Assembly: GCA_021779415.1 (NCBI GenBank) | Contig: JAJYAS010000307.1 | Span: 1 to 5,162, forward strand | Length of the DNA: 5,162 nucleotides | DNA from: Bacillota bacterium | Lineage (GTDB): Bacteria; Bacillota_B; Desulfitobacteriia; Desulfitobacteriales; Desulfitobacteriaceae | Direction of reading: 5' to 3' | Shown here: positions 1-5,162 of the stretch, piece after piece | Position numbering within the stretch: the first letter of the stretch is position 1 | How the letters are laid out: the number at the start of each line of letters is the position of its first letter | Notes under the pieces: generated by a model | The model's input: the letters and a program-made list of their open reading frames with translations, nothing else | Database searches by the model: none | What the model was told of the DNA's origin: nothing | Program-made: the position numbers and the translations under genes

Positions 1-461
1 GCGCCGATAACCTTGTCAATCAAGAGAAGGTCTTCTTGTAAGGTCGGAAATAGGGTTCGAGTAGGAACTTGATATGCACCGCTATAAACAAACGTGGTTA
101 TCCCCTCATCTTCCAGGGCTTGTGCTTTGACGAGGAGCTCAGACATCGACCTCGATACGGAATCCGTCCCTAAACAACCAACGACCGTGGTCGTTCCTCC
201 GCGAGTTAACTGGGAAAGTTGAATTTCAGGAGTACGCGAAGCCGGGCCTGCTTCTCCTCCACCCCCACACAGATGAACATGGGCATCAATAAACCCCGGC
301 ACTAATGTTTTTCCTTGAAGGTCAACCATTTCCCCTTCCACATAGTCAGGTATTATCAAATTTCTGCCGATCGCAGCAATACTCTTACCCACGATCAGGA
401 CGTCAGTATCCTTAATCTCTTCAGGATTATAAATTTTTGCATTCTTAAGAAGTTGCCACAT
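1..461 (-). CDS. iadA: Beta-aspartyl (isoaspartyl) dipeptidase, N-terminal part
   Basis: This is the first 153 codons of a metal-dependent amidohydrolase; the rest lies beyond the left edge. The family hydrolyses dipeptides with an N-terminal isoaspartyl residue, clearing isomerised aspartate from protein turnover in the cytoplasm. The first ~50 residues form the small beta-sandwich domain, followed by PGFIDAHVHLCGGGGEAGP at residues 55-73. His61 and His63 match the binuclear-zinc ligands of Escherichia coli IadA (His68, His70), and Glu70 matches its substrate-binding Glu77. The downstream GTDS (98-101) and SGAYQVPTRT (127-136) are also characteristic. The visible part stops at Val-Ile-Gly, just before the lysine that is carboxylated in the E. 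coli enzyme. The ATG at 461 is preceded by GGGGAGGT with a 6-base gap. Family assignment is firm; completeness of the gene cannot be judged. Confidence 0.9.
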   Translation of the reverse strand, partial: MWQLLKNAKIYNPEEIKDTDVLIVGKSIAAIGRNLIIPDYVEGEMVDLQGKTLVPGFIDAHVHLCGGGGEAGPASRTPEIQLSQLTRGGTTTVVGCLGTDSVSRSMSELLVKAQALEDEGITTFVYSGAYQVPTRTLFPTLQEDLLLIDKVIG

Positions 462-466
462 TGTGA

Positions 467-485
467 TACCTCCCCGTTGGAGGTA
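467..485 (-). promoter_or_regulatory. Hairpin covering the iadA Shine-Dalgarno
   Basis: Read on the minus strand, TACCTCC and GGAGGTA form a perfect 7-bp stem closed by the 5-base loop AACGG. The 3' arm is the iadA ribosome binding site itself, and the ATG follows 5 bases after the stem. In the mRNA this stem would hide the Shine-Dalgarno, so it could lower or gate iadA translation. The pairing is seen directly; a regulatory role is inferred. No larger riboswitch or leader peptide is evident upstream. Confidence 0.5.
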
Positions 486-525
486 GAATACCCCTTCTTC
501 AAGTGTAATATTCCAAAACAGAAAA

Positions 526-554
526 GCATTTCTTATTTTCCCCAAGCATAAGGT
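526..554 (+). promoter_or_regulatory. Weak sigma-E-like promoter match for spoVB
   Basis: GCATTTC (526-532) and CATAAGGT (547-554) are 14 bases apart. They partly match the mother-cell sigma-E consensus (about GCATATT and CATACAAT), five of seven and five of eight bases. In Bacillus subtilis spoVB is expressed in the mother cell under sigma-E, so a site here is expected, and no better candidate was found before the gene. The match is weak and may be chance. Confidence 0.25.
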
Positions 555-580
555 TATAAAGAATCCTTGGCTTGTGCCAA
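553..580 (-). promoter_or_regulatory. Putative sigma-A promoter for iadA
   Basis: On the minus strand, TTGGCA (575-580, five of six matches to TTGACA) is followed after 16 bases by TATAAC (553-558, five of six matches to TATAAT). Transcription would start near 546 and give a leader of about 85 bases that contains the hairpin before iadA. Spacing and matches are good for a vegetative promoter, but this rests on pattern matching alone. Confidence 0.45.
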
Positions 581-581
581 G
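566..581. repeat. Short inverted repeat in the iadA-spoVB spacer
   Basis: CTTGGC and GCCAAG form a perfect 6-bp inverted repeat around the 4-base centre TTGT. One arm contains most of the putative iadA -35 element (575-580), and the repeat also lies in the expected spoVB leader. It could be an operator half-site pair or a small mRNA hairpin. There is no T-run, so it is not a terminator. The repeat is short enough to occur by chance. Confidence 0.3.
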
Positions 582-597
582 ACTTTAAACTTTGCTC

Positions 598-604
598 AGG
601 AGGA
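598..604 (+). promoter_or_regulatory. Ribosome binding site that fixes the spoVB start
   Basis: AGGAGGA ends 4 bases before the ATG at 609 and is a near-perfect anti-16S match. The frame stays open upstream to a TTG at 567, but that codon has no Shine-Dalgarno, and its extra 14 residues are hydrophilic and do not resemble the family's N-terminus. Confidence 0.85.
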
Positions 605-608
605 TTAC

Positions 609-2159
609 ATGCCGAAAAGGACCTTTGTCTATGGAGCAACAATACTTTTGGGAGCAAACTTATTGAACCGCATATTGGGCTTTGCTTACCAATACTTAAT
701 TATGAACCATATTGGTGGGGAAGCCTATGGTCTATTCAATATGGTTTTCCCAATCTACATGCTGGCCTTGGTCTTCACGACAGCAGGTATCCCCCTCGCC
801 ATTGCCAAAATGGTCTCCGAAGAAGTGTCCCTTGGACGCACCTCACAAGCACAATCTATTTTCCACGTGGCCCTTTGGCTGCTCAGCCTTTCCGGGGCCA
901 TCGTATCCATTGGACTTTATTTTCTTACCCCCTACTTAGCTCATCGAATATTTCCAGATCCTAGAGTCCTGAACATTTTCCTCATTTGCACTCCGGCAAT
1001 CTTTATTGTCTCAATTTCCTCAGTGTTTCGCGGCTACTTTCAAGGTTTACAAAATATGGTCCCAACAGCCATTAGCCAGATTTTCGAACAATTAGTCCGA
1101 GTCACGGTCGGATATACCGTAGCATTACGGCTCCTTGATGACGGAGTTGAATGGGCTGCAGTGGGTTTAGCCTTCGGTATGGTGATGGGCGAAGTGGTGG
1201 GTTTATTGACTATTGTCTTCCAATATCAGAGGGTAAAGGTTAAGGATAAATCAAAAGGGCAGGGTCCTAAACCAACTTATTCAACTCGATACATTTTGCG
1301 TAAATTATGGTTCCTAGCCTCTCCTGTAACAGCTGGAAGACTACTTTCCACAGGGTTATCTGCCTTAGATGCCATGCTCATCCCTTTGCGTCTACAGGTG
1401 GCTGGATATGCAGCCCGGGAAGCAACAACCTTATTTGGACAACTAGGGGGTGCTGCTTTTACCTTACTCACGTTTCCGAGTGTCTTTACCTTTGCCTTGG
1501 CAACTTCGCTCGTTCCTGCCATTTCGGAAGCGGCTGCCCAACGCCAATTTAATGTCGTCCGAGCGCGTAGCGCCGAAGCCATCCGTTTAACAATATTGAT
1601 CGGAATTCCCTGCCTTATTATCTTGTTTTATTTTTCTTTGCCCCTAACCTCTTTTTTTAAAAGTACTGAGATCTCTCCTATTTTGCGAGTGTTAGCCTTA
1701 GGGGGGATATTTTCATATATACAACAAACCACAACGGGAATCCTGCAAGGATTAGGAAAAGTTCATCTTCCGGTCCTTCATTCCATCATTGCGGCTATTA
1801 TTCGTATTCCGATCTTAATCTATCTAACCGGCCTTCCCCAATGGGGTCTCCGGGGAACGGCGTGGGCTTTTATCCTTGGTTTCTTCATCACGGCAGCTCT
1901 AAATCTTATTGCTATTGCACGCTATACAGGAATGCCTTTAGACCTCCAGCGGTTCGTCCTCCAACCCCTCAGTGGGGCGGTTGGTATGTTACTTGTTTTT
2001 CATTTTCTGGACCCCATATTAGGAGGACATGTCGCAGGGTATGTCAGCGAATTTTCGATTAGCCTTGCACTTTACAGTGTGATCTTGTTTATTAATGGAG
2101 GGGTTACCTTGACAGACTTAAGACGACTTCCTTGGATTGGAAAATATCTACCCCATTAG
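609..2159 (+). CDS. spoVB: SpoVB-like lipid flippase of the MVF/polysaccharide transporter family
   Basis: This is a 516-residue polytopic inner-membrane protein, almost exactly the length of Bacillus subtilis SpoVB (518). That family belongs to the MOP flippases with MurJ and is thought to move lipid-linked peptidoglycan precursors across the membrane during spore cortex synthesis. The N-terminus carries a short basic start and then a first helix, including GANLLNRILGF at 15-25. GIPLAIAKMVSEE (60-72) and FRGYFQGLQNMVPTAISQ (140-157) are typical family motifs. Hydrophobic segments recur along the whole length, consistent with about 14 helices, with a basic cytoplasmic loop near 208-231 (KVKDKSKGQ). 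The start at 609 is set by a strong ribosome binding site. The stop lies 3 bases from the stop of a convergent gene, with no terminator between them. Paralogues such as YkvU, or an oligosaccharide exporter, are the alternatives; the neighbouring spore gene favours SpoVB. Confidence 0.82.
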   Translation: MPKRTFVYGATILLGANLLNRILGFAYQYLIMNHIGGEAYGLFNMVFPIYMLALVFTTAGIPLAIAKMVSEEVSLGRTSQAQSIFHVALWLLSLSGAIVSIGLYFLTPYLAHRIFPDPRVLNIFLICTPAIFIVSISSVFRGYFQGLQNMVPTAISQIFEQLVRVTVGYTVALRLLDDGVEWAAVGLAFGMVMGEVVGLLTIVFQYQRVKVKDKSKGQGPKPTYSTRYILRKLWFLASPVTAGRLLSTGLSALDAMLIPLRLQVAGYAAREATTLFGQLGGAAFTLLTFPSVFTFALATSLVPAISEAAAQRQFNVVRARSAEAIRLTILIGIPCLIILFYFSLPLTSFFKSTEISPILRVLALGGIFSYIQQTTTGILQGLGKVHLPVLHSIIAAIIRIPILIYLTGLPQWGLRGTAWAFILGFFITAALNLIAIARYTGMPLDLQRFVLQPLSGAVGMLLVFHFLDPILGGHVAGYVSEFSISLALYSVILFINGGVTLTDLRRLPWIGKYLPH

Positions 2160-2162
2160 ATC

Positions 2163-2420
2163 TTATCGCCACCAACGGCGGATCTGGTCACCCCATTGCC
2201 AATAGGTTAAAAGAAACGTCACAAACCCAAAGAGCAAAAGAAATAATTTGTAGACAAAGTAAACCTTAATGACCGAGAAAAAGGTTATTATCACTCCTAA
2301 AATTGCAGGTATTGCCAAAAGCTTCAATCCCGCGCTTGATTTATCTTTGTTTTTCGATCCTGGCTTAGAAAAAATAATGATGAAGAGCAGGAAATAAACT
2401 ATAAATGTTCCGATTATCAT
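2163..2420 (-). CDS. Small membrane protein of unknown function, three predicted helices
   Basis: I do not recognise this 85-residue protein. It has three hydrophobic segments at about 2-17, 33-51 and 53-74. A lysine-rich linker (KPGSKNKDK, 19-27) follows the first, and the C-terminus is aromatic and basic (YWQWGDQIRRWWR, 73-85). By the positive-inside rule the linker and the tail would both be cytoplasmic. The ATG at 2420 is chosen because GGAGGAAG sits 7 bases upstream; a longer frame reaching 2462 would place that site inside the coding region. It is transcribed divergently from the spore protein gene at 2540 and converges on spoVB, so it appears to be a single-gene transcript. Three clear helices, a good ribosome binding site and the tight fit between neighbours support a real gene. 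A sporulation role is only suggested by position. Confidence 0.65.
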   Translation of the reverse strand: MIIGTFIVYFLLFIIIFSKPGSKNKDKSSAGLKLLAIPAILGVIITFFSVIKVYFVYKLFLLLFGFVTFLLTYWQWGDQIRRWWR

Positions 2421-2427
2421 ACTCAAA

Positions 2428-2435
2428 CTTCCTCC
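2428..2435 (-). promoter_or_regulatory. Ribosome binding site of the small membrane protein
   Basis: On the minus strand GGAGGAAG lies 7 bases before the ATG at 2420 and decides this start over the upstream in-frame ATG at 2462. I found no convincing promoter for the gene in 2436-2539. Confidence 0.7.
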
Positions 2436-2471
2436 ATTAGCAAAAAGACATAGTCTAGCCAAAATTTGACC

Positions 2472-2501
2472 CTATAAACTGGCGAATTTTCGAGAATACT
2501 A
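2472..2501 (+). promoter_or_regulatory. Putative sigma-G promoter of the spore protein gene
   Basis: CTATA (2472-2476) and AATACTA (2495-2501) are separated by 18 bases. The forespore sigma-G consensus is about GHATR, 18 bases, CATWHTA, so four of five and six of seven positions fit with the standard spacing. Transcription would begin around 2508, about 30 bases before the start codon. Genes of this spore protein family are classic sigma-G targets, which makes the site credible. Confidence 0.5.
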
Positions 2502-2522
2502 CAACTGTCCCAAAAATCAAGT

Positions 2523-2530
2523 GAGAGGAG
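2523..2530 (+). promoter_or_regulatory. Ribosome binding site that fixes the spore protein start
   Basis: GAGAGGAG abuts an ATG at 2531, too close to serve it, but is 9 bases before the in-frame ATG at 2540. The second ATG is therefore taken as the start. Confidence 0.75.
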
Positions 2531-2539
2531 ATGCGTCAA

Positions 2540-2764
2540 ATGAGTCGTAGCAGCAATCGCAATAGTGGCATTCTGCCTCAATCTGTTTTGGAGCAATTCA
2601 AATGGGAAGTCGCTGAGGAATTAGGTTTAAGCACTAAAATCAAGGAGCAAGGCTGGGAGAATATGACCTCCCGTGAATGTGGTCATGTAGGAGGGCGAAT
2701 CGGTGGAAGCATGGTGAAAACCATGATTCGTCGGGCGAAGGAATCCTTAAACACCCCTATGTAA
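2540..2764 (+). CDS. Alpha/beta-type small acid-soluble spore protein
   Basis: This 74-residue protein belongs to the SspA/SspB-like family that coats and protects DNA in the dormant forespore and is degraded at germination. Two conserved blocks are visible. FKWEVAEELGL (20-30) is the region containing the germination protease site; cleavage is expected after Glu23, by analogy with Bacillus EFASE-type sites. The second is GWENMTSRECGHVGG (38-52) continuing into IGGSMVKTMIRRAKESL (54-70), the DNA-binding core. Compared with the short Bacillus form (NGSVGGEITKRLV), the core repeats the GG unit (VGGRIGG), and Cys47 replaces the usual Asn. I believe both variants occur in clostridial members, but that is from memory. 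A sigma-G-like promoter lies upstream and a strong terminator 10 bases downstream, so the gene is monocistronic. Family assignment is firm; the exact paralogue is not. Confidence 0.93.
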   Translation: MSRSSNRNSGILPQSVLEQFKWEVAEELGLSTKIKEQGWENMTSRECGHVGGRIGGSMVKTMIRRAKESLNTPM

Positions 2765-2774
2765 TTCTAAATTC

Positions 2775-2815
2775 TAAAATAAAGGAGTACAGAAAATCTG
2801 TACTCCTTTATTTTA
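2775..2815. terminator. Bidirectional intrinsic terminator between the spore protein gene and surE
   Basis: TAAAATAAAGGAGTACAG (2775-2792) and its exact complement (2798-2815) make a perfect 18-bp stem around the 5-base loop AAAAT. The inner 7 pairs (GGAGTAC/GTACTCC, flanked by AG/CT next to the loop) are the stable part. The A-rich outer left arm and T-rich outer right arm supply a U-rich tail in either direction. It lies 10 bases after the spore protein stop and 34 bases beyond the surE stop, so it can end both convergent transcripts. Confidence 0.88.
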
Positions 2816-2849
2816 CCAATAAGAAAGTATAATTTTCGTTTCTAACTAA

Positions 2850-3599
2850 CTAACGAAAAAGAGTTTGCCATGTCTGGCGAGCCTTAAAATCGGTTAAATC
2901 GCTATGCATTGGGGTGAGCGAAATATAATCTTCCTGAATTGCTCTTAAATCAGTGTCCGCTTCTAGGTCTTGGGTTAAATTTCCGGCCTGCCAATAATAG
3001 GTTCTGCCATGTGGATCAACTCGACGCTCAAAAACGTTCTCATAAATTGCCTTACCCAATTTGGTTACTTTGAGACCACGCCACTCTGACGCAGGCTTCC
3101 CTGGGATATTAATATTCACTAAACCCTCATGATGATGTTGAACAAGGAAGTCTAATTGGTTTGCGAGATACGTCGCCGCCGGTTCAAAATCCCTAAAATC
3201 AAAGCTTGTTAACGAGACTGCTAAGGAAGGAATTCCCAATAGCACTCCTTCCATGGCCGCTGAAACAGTCCCTGAATAGAAAACATCTGTGCCTAAGTTC
3301 GAGCCTTGATTGATACCTGAAATAAGAAGATCAGGTTTGGCAATAAGCCCCCCTTGAATGGCTATTTTTACACAATCTGATGGGGTGCCACTAACGGCAT
3401 AACCCTCTAGCTTTCCATCAACCTCGTGTTCTGTAAGAAACAACGGTTGAAACAAGGTAATGGAGTGCCCTGTGGCCGAGCGTTGACCTTCTGGGGCAAA
3501 TATACTAATCTCATGCTTGGTCTGAGATCTAAGGGTTCGATATAAGGTTTGGATACCAGGTGCATTATAGCCATCATCATTAGTCAATAAAATATGCAT
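2850..3599 (-). CDS. surE: 5'/3'-nucleotidase SurE
   Basis: This 249-residue protein is a complete SurE, a cytoplasmic, divalent-metal-dependent phosphatase that removes phosphate from nucleoside 5'- and 3'-monophosphates. The metal site is plain: LLTNDDG at 4-10 supplies Asp8 and Asp9, Ser41 sits in APEGQRSATGHS (35-46), and Asn97 in SGINQGSNLG (94-103). GTPSDCV (71-77) and VFYSGTVSAAMEG (106-118) are further family signatures. The length is normal for the family. The ATG at 3599 has GGGGT 6 bases upstream, and the stop of the YpmA-like gene is 13 bases before the start, so surE is the last gene of the queE-folE run. No own promoter is apparent. Substrate preference cannot be read from the sequence. 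Confidence 0.95.
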   Translation of the reverse strand: MHILLTNDDGYNAPGIQTLYRTLRSQTKHEISIFAPEGQRSATGHSITLFQPLFLTEHEVDGKLEGYAVSGTPSDCVKIAIQGGLIAKPDLLISGINQGSNLGTDVFYSGTVSAAMEGVLLGIPSLAVSLTSFDFRDFEPAATYLANQLDFLVQHHHEGLVNINIPGKPASEWRGLKVTKLGKAIYENVFERRVDPHGRTYYWQAGNLTQDLEADTDLRAIQEDYISLTPMHSDLTDFKARQTWQTLFR

Positions 3600-3612
3600 G
3601 TTGTTACCCCAA

Positions 3613-3807
3613 TCACTCTACTTCGTAGACGGAAATTATCATCTTATCCTCTTTTTTGGTCAATCCAAACATCAGCCCATGTTCCTTTAAATTTTTATTA
3701 AGAAAGTCAACGACCTTGTACAGTTCACCGTTCACACCAATCCGTTGTGTCGCTATCAATTCTATTTTTCCCTGGCGATCGGTGGATTTCATTGGTTGAT
3801 CATCCAT
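3613..3807 (-). CDS. YpmA/DUF4264-like small protein
   Basis: This 64-residue soluble protein resembles the short Bacillus YpmA (DUF4264) family, whose function is unknown to me. The shared pattern is a leading beta strand (GKIELIATQRIG, 13-24), then ELYKVVDFLNKNLKEHGLMFGLT (28-50), and a last strand IISVYEV. It looks like a small alpha/beta fold without catalytic motifs, cysteines or membrane segments. The ATG at 3807 follows AAAGAGGT by 10 bases, slightly long but workable; the internal ATG at residue 6 has no ribosome binding site. It sits 19 bases after folE and 13 bases before surE, so it is co-transcribed with both. The reality of the gene is well supported by tight packing; the family name is from recalled similarity. 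Confidence 0.7.
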   Translation of the reverse strand: MDDQPMKSTDRQGKIELIATQRIGVNGELYKVVDFLNKNLKEHGLMFGLTKKEDKMIISVYEVE

Positions 3808-3826
3808 GACTATGGCTACCTCTTTC

Positions 3827-4402
3827 TTAGATTCTGTGTCCTTGAATCATCGAAAATGCTTCAGATCTTGTAATAGGATTGGTTTTGAAGATCCCCCGCA
3901 CTGCAGAAGTTACGGTTTGTGAACCTGCTTTCTTTACCCCTCGCATAGTCATACACATATGTTCTGCTTCAATCACGACTAGGACACCCAGCGGAGAAAG
4001 TTCGTCCATAATAGCATTGGCAACTTGGGATGTCAGACGTTCCTGAAGCTGAGGTCTGCGCGCAAACCCTTCAATGACACGAGCGAATTTTGACAACCCA
4101 GTTATCTTCCCTTTTCTCGGAATATAGGCAATGTGTGCCTTGCCATAAAACGGAACCAAATGGTGTTCGCACATTGAGTAGACAGGAATATCCTTCACGA
4201 TCACCATCTCTTCATGCTGTTCTTCCGTGAATTGCACTTTAAAATGCCGGCTAGGGTCTTCATGTAATCCAGCAAAAACTTCTGCATACATCCTAGCCAC
4301 ACGTTTCGGTGTGTCTTTTAACCCTTCGCGGCTAGGGTCTTCCCCTACAGCCTCTAAAATCATGAAAACAGCTTGCTCAATTTTTTCTAGATCCATCCCC
4401 AT
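3827..4402 (-). CDS. folE: GTP cyclohydrolase I
   Basis: This 191-residue enzyme converts GTP to 7,8-dihydroneopterin triphosphate and formate, the entry step shared by folate and queuosine (preQ0) synthesis. The zinc ligands are Cys78 and His81 in [18 protein letters not shown] (76-93) and Cys150 in [14 protein letters not shown] (145-158), equivalent to Cys110, His113 and Cys181 of the Escherichia coli enzyme, with His80 matching its catalytic His112. [15 protein letters not shown] (25-39) and [23 protein letters not shown] (102-124) complete the signature. Length agrees with Bacillus MtrA (about 190). The ATG at 4402 is chosen because AAGGGG lies 8 bases upstream; the open frame to 4549 would run into queE. 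Forty bases separate it from queE. Placement beside queE suggests supply of the queuosine pathway, while a folate role is not excluded. Confidence 0.95.
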   Translation of the reverse strand: MGMDLEKIEQAVFMILEAVGEDPSREGLKDTPKRVARMYAEVFAGLHEDPSRHFKVQFTEEQHEEMVIVKDIPVYSMCEHHLVPFYGKAHIAYIPRKGKITGLSKFARVIEGFARRPQLQERLTSQVANAIMDELSPLGVLVVIEAEHMCMTMRGVKKAGSQTVTSAVRGIFKTNPITRSEAFSMIQGHRI

Positions 4403-4410
4403 AATCTTTT

Positions 4411-4416
4411 CCCCTT
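4411..4416 (-). promoter_or_regulatory. Ribosome binding site that fixes the folE start
   Basis: AAGGGG on the minus strand is 8 bases before the ATG at 4402. In-frame ATGs at 4435 and 4549 have no comparable site, and the ATG at 4396 would be 14 bases away. Confidence 0.75.
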
Positions 4417-4442
4417 TTCTCTCTTCAATCCTCATTACACAA

Positions 4443-5162
4443 TCAAAGTTGACCCATAAAAACGTGGGTTTGCGGAATGACTCGTACATTGTTAAGTTTC
4501 TTAAGAAAAAGGCTTTGCCACTCCAAAAGCTGACAGGGGTTAGGAGCATTAATGCCGCGCGTTTTGGTAACTGGTTGAAGGATTGTCAGAATCGATGGCT
4601 TAACCCCAGCAATCAAATCGCGGGCATCTTCAAGGTCTCTCTGAGGGGTATTCTCGTTAACGACAATTTTAACAAAAATTTCTTTGGACAGGCTATTTCT
4701 CAAAAAGGATTCGTGTACATTCCAAAAAGACTGACCAGCAAACGGCAACTTAATATCCATGCTGATGATATCGATCATGGGTAAAACTTCATGGAGCTGG
4801 TTCGGTAACGTTCCATTCGTCTCAAGGTAAATCTTTAAACATTTCTCTCTTATCAGGGGAAACAAAACCTGTAGTTCTCTAACCCAAAGCAGGGGTTCTC
4901 CCCCCGTGACACTCAGAGAGTGGTGCATCGAAAAATCAAAGGTTTGTAGTAGCTCTAGTATCTTAGCCAAGGATACAGGATTGTCCATCTCTTCAAATAT
5001 GCGTGAGCCTGGTTCAGTTTCCAGCCGAAATGTTTGAGGCACCTTAGTCTCAGTATCACAATAGGGACAGGATATATTACACGTTGGTAAGCGAAGAAAT
5101 ATTTGACGAGCTCCCACATAAGGACCTTCCCCTTGGATCGACGAGAAAATTTCAGTAACCGG
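4443..5162 (-). CDS. queE: 7-carboxy-7-deazaguanine synthase (radical SAM), missing its extreme N-terminus
   Basis: The enzyme ring-contracts 6-carboxytetrahydropterin to 7-carboxy-7-deazaguanine, the step before preQ0 in queuosine synthesis. The frame is open to the right edge, giving 239 visible residues. It begins [20 protein letters not shown], where IQGEG is the usual N-terminal QueE motif, so probably only a few residues are missing. The GTG at 5117 is internal. The radical-SAM cluster motif [11 protein letters not shown] holds Cys28, Cys32 and Cys35 (visible numbering, CX3CX2C). TGGEPL (86-91) is the SAM-binding GGEP block, and LETNGT (113-118), SMDIKLP (134-140) and the C-terminal RVIPQTH (227-233) are family-typical. 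It lies 40 bases upstream of folE in the same direction. The promoter, any preQ1 riboswitch, and queD or queC would all be outside the window. Confidence 0.92.
   Translation of the reverse strand, partial: PVTEIFSSIQGEGPYVGARQIFLRLPTCNISCPYCDTETKVPQTFRLETEPGSRIFEEMDNPVSLAKILELLQTFDFSMHHSLSVTGGEPLLWVRELQVLFPLIREKCLKIYLETNGTLPNQLHEVLPMIDIISMDIKLPFAGQSFWNVHESFLRNSLSKEIFVKIVVNENTPQRDLEDARDLIAGVKPSILTILQPVTKTRGINAPNPCQLLEWQSLFLKKLNNVRVIPQTHVFMGQL

Noticed and set aside
315..551. Plus-strand open frame opposite iadA
   Set aside because: It is antisense to a clear amidohydrolase and spans the promoter spacer; the product has no recognisable features.
567..608. Upstream TTG start that would add 14 residues to the SpoVB-like protein
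   Set aside because: No Shine-Dalgarno before the TTG, the extra residues do not resemble the family, and AGGAGGA is correctly placed for the ATG at 609.
2167..2180. CGCC/GGCG repeat at the end of spoVB as a possible terminator
   Set aside because: Only 4 pairs and no T-run follows on either strand.
2421..2462. Longer start for the small membrane protein
   Set aside because: The extension would contain the obvious GGAGGAAG ribosome binding site, and no such site precedes 2462.
2842..2854. Tandem CTAA units just after the surE stop
   Set aside because: Three copies of a 4-base unit are too few to mean more than chance.
4403..4549. N-terminal extension of folE by 49 residues
   Set aside because: It runs over the end of queE, adds sequence foreign to GTP cyclohydrolase I and would take the protein well beyond the family length; the ATG at 4402 has its own ribosome binding site.
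4227..4784. 185-codon plus-strand open frame opposite folE and queE
   Set aside because: Both minus-strand genes carry intact catalytic motifs across this stretch; the antisense product is low-complexity and resembles nothing.
5115..5117. GTG as the queE start
   Set aside because: The frame continues upstream with the conserved IQGEG motif to the window edge, so the GTG encodes an internal valine.

Overview
The window reads as a chromosomal stretch from an anaerobic, spore-forming Firmicute of the Clostridia. The evidence is an alpha/beta-type small acid-soluble spore protein, a SpoVB-type flippase, strong AGGAGG-type ribosome binding sites and moderate base composition. The protein flavour fits the Desulfosporosinus/Desulfitobacterium neighbourhood, but that placement is from memory of the families and not from a search.

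Layout, left to right. (1) 1-461, minus strand: the first 153 codons of iadA, a beta-aspartyl (isoaspartyl) dipeptidase, cut by the left edge. (2) 462-608: a 147-base divergent spacer holding a hairpin that pairs with the iadA Shine-Dalgarno, a fair sigma-A-like promoter for iadA, a weak sigma-E-like match for the other direction and a short inverted repeat. (3) 609-2159, plus strand: spoVB-like polytopic membrane flippase. (4) 2163-2420, minus strand: an unrecognised 85-residue protein with three membrane segments, ending 3 bases from the end of spoVB. (5) 2540-2764, plus strand: spore DNA-binding protein with a plausible sigma-G promoter, followed by a perfect 18-bp hairpin that can terminate in both directions. 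(6) 2850-5162, minus strand: a tight gene run, in transcription order queE (cut by the right edge), folE, a small YpmA/DUF4264-like gene and surE.

How the genes work together. FolE (GTP cyclohydrolase I) and QueE (7-carboxy-7-deazaguanine synthase) are the first and third steps from GTP to preQ0, the precursor of queuosine in tRNA. Their adjacency suggests that folE here serves queuosine at least in part, with queD and queC probably beyond the right edge. SurE, a nucleotide phosphatase, and the YpmA-like protein share the transcript but have no established step in that pathway. On the left, SpoVB and the spore protein are both sporulation genes, and the small membrane protein lies between them.

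I see no mobile element, CRISPR array, RNA gene or phage gene. Nothing here is convincingly a new system. The points most worth a second look are the Shine-Dalgarno-sequestering hairpin before iadA, the uncharacterised three-helix protein between two sporulation genes, and the two non-queuosine genes in the queE-folE transcript.
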